Positions 60,218 through 64,000 of a DNA stretch of 64,000 nt are shown one piece after another. Within the stretch, counting starts at the first letter, position 1. The number at the start of each line of letters is the position of its first letter. The stretch covers positions 62,001 through 126,000 of the forward strand of contig NZ_CABVII010000014.1 of assembly GCF_902497995.1 (NCBI RefSeq), given 5' to 3'. Under the pieces are notes generated by a model that ran no database searches, had not been told where the DNA came from, and saw nothing but the letters and a program-made list of their open reading frames with translations. The position numbers were made by a program, and so were the translations under genes. The DNA comes from Pseudomonas fluorescens (GTDB lineage Bacteria; Pseudomonadota; Gammaproteobacteria; Pseudomonadales; Pseudomonadaceae).

Positions 60218-61648
60218 TCAAAGACTCAAGCGTTTGCGTAATTCCTGAACATAATGGTGCCAATCATTCAACACCTCCCGCTGAAAGGTTGTAGCAGTAG
60301 CGCTCAATTGGGCTGCGGCTTCCACGAAAGTTTCCAGCGTATTGGGCGCCCCCCACTCGGGTGCCGACAGACGTTTCTGACAGAATAATCGCCAGCGCTG
60401 TTGCTCTTCGGAACTCAACGTATCGGGGAAGTTGCGTGCGCGATATCGAAACAATAATTCCGGCAAGCGTTCATCATCGAAAGGCCACTGCGCTTGTGCC
60501 AATTGTGCAGGATCCGCCGCTCTGACTTGCTCACATAGACGCCGATCGCGATCACCGATAAAGCCATCGTATAACTGTTGCTCGGGATCCTGGCTCGGGG
60601 TGAAATCCTCGTTGGCATAAATGGCCTGAACTTTATCTCGCCAAACTGTTTGTGCGTCACTTAATCGCAGCGCGCGCTCCTGATAGAGCGCCATGTCCAG
60701 TCCCAGCCGTTGCTGATCTTCGGGGCGAAGCACCGACAGCGGCGCCACCACCGGACATTTATTGATGTGGATGAGCTTGAGCGGCACCGGCAACTCGCCC
60801 TCGGCCAGGTCGTCGCGACGGGTATACAACCGCTGGCGCAAGGCTTCGGCACTGAGGTCAAGCAAACCCCGGGGATCGAGGTGCAAGTCACAGACAATCA
60901 AGGCGTTCTTGTTGCGCGGATGCCAGGCCAGGGGCAGCACCACCCCGACATAGTTGCGCGCCGCCGAAAATCGCCCGGAGATATGTACCATCGGCTGCAA
61001 CAGTCGAATCTGATCCATTACCTTCTGTTTACCGCGCAATTGAAACAGCCAGTCATATAGCTTCGGCTGCTTTTCGCGGATCAGCCGCGCAAGGGCAATC
61101 GTGGCGCGAACGTCCGATAGCGCTTCATGGGCATGGCCGTGATCGATACCGTTGGCGGCACTCAGGCGCTCCAGCTTCAGCGTCACCCGCCCCTCGTCGT
61201 CCGTCGGCCAAACGAGGCCATCGGGGCGCAAGGCGTAGGCCGCACGCACCACATCGATCAGGTCCCAGCGACTGTTGCCGCCTTGCCACTCACGCGCGTA
61301 GGGGTCGAAGAAATTGCGGTACAAGCTGTAACGGGTCATCTCGTCGTCGAAACGCAACGTGTTGTAACCGGCCCCACAGGTGCCGGGCGCAGCCAGTTGG
61401 GCATGCACCCGGGTCATGAAATCGGCTTCGCTCAAGCCTTGCCCGGCCAATTGGGTCGGCGTGATGCCGGTGATCGCGCACGCCGCAGGGTGGGGCAGGA
61501 TGTCATCACTGGGCTGACAGTAAAGATTGACCGGCTCGTCTATTTCATTGAGTTCAAAGTCAGTGCGAATCCCCGCCACTTGCAGCGGACGGTCGCAACG
61601 GGGATTGATGCCAGTGGTTTCATAGTCGTACCAGAAGATGGAGGTCAC
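60218..61648 (-). CDS. sbcB: Exodeoxyribonuclease I
   Basis: A 3'-5' single-strand DNA exonuclease used in recombination and mismatch repair. The 476 residues open TSIFWYDYETTGINPRCDRP, with the DEDDh Asp and Glu, and continue with a helical/SH3-like C-terminal part (LSVLRPEDQQRLGLDMALYQ). HAHEALSDVRATIALARLI carries the catalytic His and Asp. It is convergent with mvaT. Confidence 0.96.
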   Translation of the reverse strand: MTSIFWYDYETTGINPRCDRPLQVAGIRTDFELNEIDEPVNLYCQPSDDILPHPAACAITGITPTQLAGQGLSEADFMTRVHAQLAAPGTCGAGYNTLRFDDEMTRYSLYRNFFDPYAREWQGGNSRWDLIDVVRAAYALRPDGLVWPTDDEGRVTLKLERLSAANGIDHGHAHEALSDVRATIALARLIREKQPKLYDWLFQLRGKQKVMDQIRLLQPMVHISGRFSAARNYVGVVLPLAWHPRNKNALIVCDLHLDPRGLLDLSAEALRQRLYTRRDDLAEGELPVPLKLIHINKCPVVAPLSVLRPEDQQRLGLDMALYQERALRLSDAQTVWRDKVQAIYANEDFTPSQDPEQQLYDGFIGDRDRRLCEQVRAADPAQLAQAQWPFDDERLPELLFRYRARNFPDTLSSEEQQRWRLFCQKRLSAPEWGAPNTLETFVEAAAQLSATATTFQREVLNDWHHYVQELRKRLSL

Positions 61649-61832
61649 GGGCTATTCCTGAGCTGAAGATCGGTGAAGTCTAGGCGTTCACATCCCGCCC
61701 CGGCCAGTCATCTTGCCATTCAATCACCTCTGCCGCTTAGCCGTGCAATACATAGTTATGTCGTTTTCCCCCGGGAGGCTGCTAGCATCCCCGGACAGAG
61801 ACTCCCGATCAGGTCACATCATCAGGTTGCCC

Positions 61833-62558
61833 ATGCTCGAGACCACAGCACTGCCAAGGAAAGCGACGCTGTCCCCGCCACTGGATACGCGGTATCAGAT
61901 CGAAACACCGGAAGGCATCGACTTGCCATTGCGCCCGGCCGGGTTGATGGTGCGTGCATTGGCGTTCGCCATCGACCTTGGCCTGCGTGGGTTGATCCTT
62001 GGCCTGCTGTTTATTGTCCTGGCATTTCTCGGCAAGCTCGGCGCCGGTCTTGGCTCGCTTCTGCTGTTCGTGGTGAGCTGGTGGTACATGGTGCTGTTCG
62101 AGGTACTCAATCAGGGCCGCTCGCCCGGCAAGCAGTGGATGGGCCTGCGGGTGGTCCATGACGATGGCACGCCAGTCGGCTGGTCTGCTTCGCTGCTGCG
62201 TAACCTGCTGCGATTTGTCGACATGTTGCCGTTTGGCTATTTCCTTGGGGCCATCAGCTGCCTGCAGCATCCCAACTTCAAGCGCCTCGGCGACCTGGCC
62301 GCCGGCACGCTGGTGATCTACCGCGAACAACCGCTCACCCGACCCCAGTTACCCGCCGCCGAGCCCCGGCGCCCGGCCTTTGCCCTGGCGCTGGCCGAGC
62401 AACGCGCCATCCTCGGGTTTGCCGAACGCCAGGCTGAACTCTCCGAGGCGCGGGTCACTGAACTGGCGGCCATTCTCGCGCAACCCTTGCAGCTTTCAGC
62501 GCCCCAGGCGGTGGCCGAACTCAACGCAATTGCCCGCGGCTTGTTGGGCCCAGCATGA
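61833..62558 (+). CDS. RDD-family membrane protein (operon start)
   Basis: An integral membrane protein of 241 residues from ATG 61833 (MLETTALPRKATLSPPLDTR); the frame is open 120 nt upstream but without a signal. The RDD core is GLMVRALAFAIDLGLRGLIL, a hydrophobic segment LILGLLFIVLAFLGKLGAG, and QGRSPGKQWMGLRVVHDDG. The C-terminal 60 residues are hydrophilic and helical. It overlaps the SpoIIM gene by 4 bp (ATGA), so the two are coupled. Function unknown. Confidence 0.88.
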   Translation: MLETTALPRKATLSPPLDTRYQIETPEGIDLPLRPAGLMVRALAFAIDLGLRGLILGLLFIVLAFLGKLGAGLGSLLLFVVSWWYMVLFEVLNQGRSPGKQWMGLRVVHDDGTPVGWSASLLRNLLRFVDMLPFGYFLGAISCLQHPNFKRLGDLAAGTLVIYREQPLTRPQLPAAEPRRPAFALALAEQRAILGFAERQAELSEARVTELAAILAQPLQLSAPQAVAELNAIARGLLGPA

Positions 62559-63532
62559 AGCAAAGTCTTTTCGAGAATCGCCACCAGGCCGAATGGGAGC
62601 AGTTTTCCCTGCTGCTTGAAAGACTGGAACGAAACCAGCACGCCTCGCGTACCGCCCGTTTCCCAAGTGATTATCGTCGTCTCTGCCATCACCTGGCCTT
62701 GGCCCGGGAGCGCGGTTACAGCAGTTTCCTGATCGACTCATTGCAGCAACAAGTCCTGCGCGGGCATCAACAGCTTTATCGGCATCGCAGTCGACTGGGT
62801 GCCAAGGCGCTGGGTTTCATCCTGGCGGACTTCCCCCGACTGGTGCGTGAACAGTGGCACTTCGTGCTCGCCGCCGGCCTGATGTTTTTTGCCAGCCTGA
62901 TCGGTATCGCCCTGCTGGTGTATCTGTTTCCGGACCTGGTCTACAACCTGATCCCCGCCGAGCAAGTCAGCGAGATGCAGAGCATGTATGACCCCAACGC
63001 CGGTCACCTGGGGCGCTCGGCGGAACGGGCGGCCAGTGAAGACTGGGTCATGTTCGGCTACTACATCATGCACAACATCGGCATTGCCTTCCAGACCTTC
63101 GCCAGCGGCCTGCTGTTTGGCTTGGGCAGCGCGTTTTTCCTGTTCTACAACGGCTTGATGATTGGCGCGGTGGCCGGACACCTGACACACATCGGCTATG
63201 GCCAGACCTTCTGGTCATTCGTGATCGGACACGGTGCCTTCGAACTCAGTGCCATTGTCCTGGCGGGTGCCGCCGGCCTGCAGCTGGGTTGGGCATTGAT
63301 CGCACCGGGGCGCCTGCGCCGCGCCGAAGCCTTGCGATTGGCGGCGCGCAAAAGTGTGCTGCTGATTTGCGGGGTGATGGTGTTTCTACTGATTGCAGCG
63401 TTTATCGAAGCCTATTGGTCATCGATCACCGGGGTCACGCCTATGACCAAATACCTGGTCGGCGCGGCGCTCTGGTTATTGGTGGCGATGTATCTGCTGT
63501 TTGCCGGACGGACCCGCCATGCGCCTGAGTGA
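62555..63532 (+). CDS. SpoIIM/DUF95-family membrane protein
   Basis: An integral membrane protein of the stage II sporulation protein M family (PF01944), found widely outside sporulating bacteria. The 325 residues have about five or six spans, e.g. FVLAAGLMFFASLIGIALLV, IAFQTFASGLLFGLGSAFFL, VIGHGAFELSAIVLAGAAGL, SVLLICGVMVFLLIAAFIEA. VIGHGAFELSA is the family motif. It is coupled with the RDD gene upstream and overlaps the next gene by 14 bp. Confidence 0.88.
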   Translation: MKQSLFENRHQAEWEQFSLLLERLERNQHASRTARFPSDYRRLCHHLALARERGYSSFLIDSLQQQVLRGHQQLYRHRSRLGAKALGFILADFPRLVREQWHFVLAAGLMFFASLIGIALLVYLFPDLVYNLIPAEQVSEMQSMYDPNAGHLGRSAERAASEDWVMFGYYIMHNIGIAFQTFASGLLFGLGSAFFLFYNGLMIGAVAGHLTHIGYGQTFWSFVIGHGAFELSAIVLAGAAGLQLGWALIAPGRLRRAEALRLAARKSVLLICGVMVFLLIAAFIEAYWSSITGVTPMTKYLVGAALWLLVAMYLLFAGRTRHAPE

Positions 63533-64000
63533 CGCCAGTGTGGTGATTCGCCCGCGCCTCGGTTGGGAAGCCATGGACCTGGGCGTGCTGCTGAGTCAGC
63601 GCCACCGACGCCTGCTGATGACCAGTTGGGCCATCGTGACCTTGCCGGTCTTCGCCCTGCTCAGCCTGCTGCTATGGGATTCACCCTCCCTCGCCTTGTT
63701 TATTTTCTGGTGGCTGAAACCCGCGTTCGAACGCCTGCCGCTGTTCATTCTGTCCAAAGCCATGTTCGGTGAAACACCGACATTGAAACAGGCGTTGCGC
63801 CAATGGCCGCGCTTGCTCAAGCCGCAACTGCTGGCCAGCCTGACCTGGCGACGCCTGGGCCTGAGCCGCAGCTTCCTGATGCCGGTCATGCAACTCGAAG
63901 GCCTCAAGGGTGAAGCGCGGGAGCAGCGTTTACAAGTGCTGTTGCAGCGTAACGCCGGTGCCGCGAAGTGGCTGACGATCATCGGCGTGCATCTGGAAGG
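63519..64000 (+). CDS. Membrane protein of the RDD-SpoIIM operon, partial (right edge)
   Basis: A frame open to the right edge from ATG 63519, overlapping the previous stop by 14 bp. It reads MRLSDASVVIRPRLGWEAMD and LGVLLSQRHRRLLMTSWAIV, with a hydrophobic segment TLPVFALLSLLLWDSPSLAL. I do not recognise the family; in pseudomonads this position holds a poorly characterised transmembrane protein of a MoxR/DUF58-linked operon. Only about 160 residues are visible. Confidence 0.75.
   Translation, partial: MRLSDASVVIRPRLGWEAMDLGVLLSQRHRRLLMTSWAIVTLPVFALLSLLLWDSPSLALFIFWWLKPAFERLPLFILSKAMFGETPTLKQALRQWPRLLKPQLLASLTWRRLGLSRSFLMPVMQLEGLKGEAREQRLQVLLQRNAGAAKWLTIIGVHLE

Overview
The window is a GC-rich, gene-dense piece of a Pseudomonas chromosome, most likely from the P. 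fluorescens group. Pointers are MvaT (the Pseudomonas H-NS functional analogue), an OprD porin, an OprL/Pal-type tol-pal operon, the edd/gap Entner-Doudoroff pair with HexR-like operators, a GcsR-controlled glycine cleavage operon, and about ten REP elements of the type scattered through fluorescens-group genomes. No rRNA, CRISPR array, prophage or intact transposon was seen. There is one tRNA (Lys-UUU).

Layout. 1-3030: edd (cut by the left edge) divergent from gap and mgsA, with two HexR-like operators between. 3060-8630: an iron/heme uptake unit with two or three Fur-like sites, an ECF sigma factor, a FecR anti-sigma, a TonB receptor with an STN signalling domain, a heme oxygenase and a small DUF454 membrane protein. 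8790-10140: a CaiB-type CoA transferase. 10468-18424: gcsR and the gcvH-gcvP-sdaA-gcvT operon, with three GcsR-like palindromes and a sigma-54 promoter; glycine is cleaved to C1 units and serine is deaminated to pyruvate. 18828-22572: cold-shock protein, RDD membrane protein, nadA, tRNA-Lys, queC and queE. 22738-33495: on the minus strand aspS, yebC, ruvC-ruvA-ruvB, ybgC-tolQ-tolR-tolA-tolB-pal-cpoB. 33617-38373: FmdB zinc ribbon, a ribbon-helix-helix protein, a membrane-anchored cold-shock-domain protein, slyX, a HIT protein and oprD. 38514-46766: mscS, yajQ, panE, an orphan sensor kinase, a PduO-type cobalamin adenosyltransferase, a Nudix-ThiE fusion, a GST and argJ. 46888-52000: secA, dciA (DUF721) and a HerA-like ATPase. 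52159-54048: a dCache chemoreceptor.

54049-55479 looks like an accessory patch: less GC-rich non-coding DNA around a cytochrome b561 gene and a decayed IS66-type transposase C-terminus. Directly after it lies a tightly coupled three-gene operon (55480-58353) of a GT4 glycosyltransferase, a DUF2334 deacetylase-like protein and a UPF0104/YbhN-type membrane protein. This is the best candidate here for an undescribed pathway (glycolipid or glycan synthesis and export). The window ends with purU, mvaT, sbcB and the start of an RDD-SpoIIM-membrane protein operon (61833 to the right edge).

Most genes are core Pseudomonas housekeeping genes whose products and order are familiar. The more interesting signals are regulatory (GcsR/sigma-54 architecture, nested hairpins near the cold-shock gene, the strong ruvC-ruvA hairpin, spaced repeats upstream of oprD), the REP doublets of two sequence flavours, and the uncharacterised glycosyltransferase operon. 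All calls come from reading the sequence; no database search was run.
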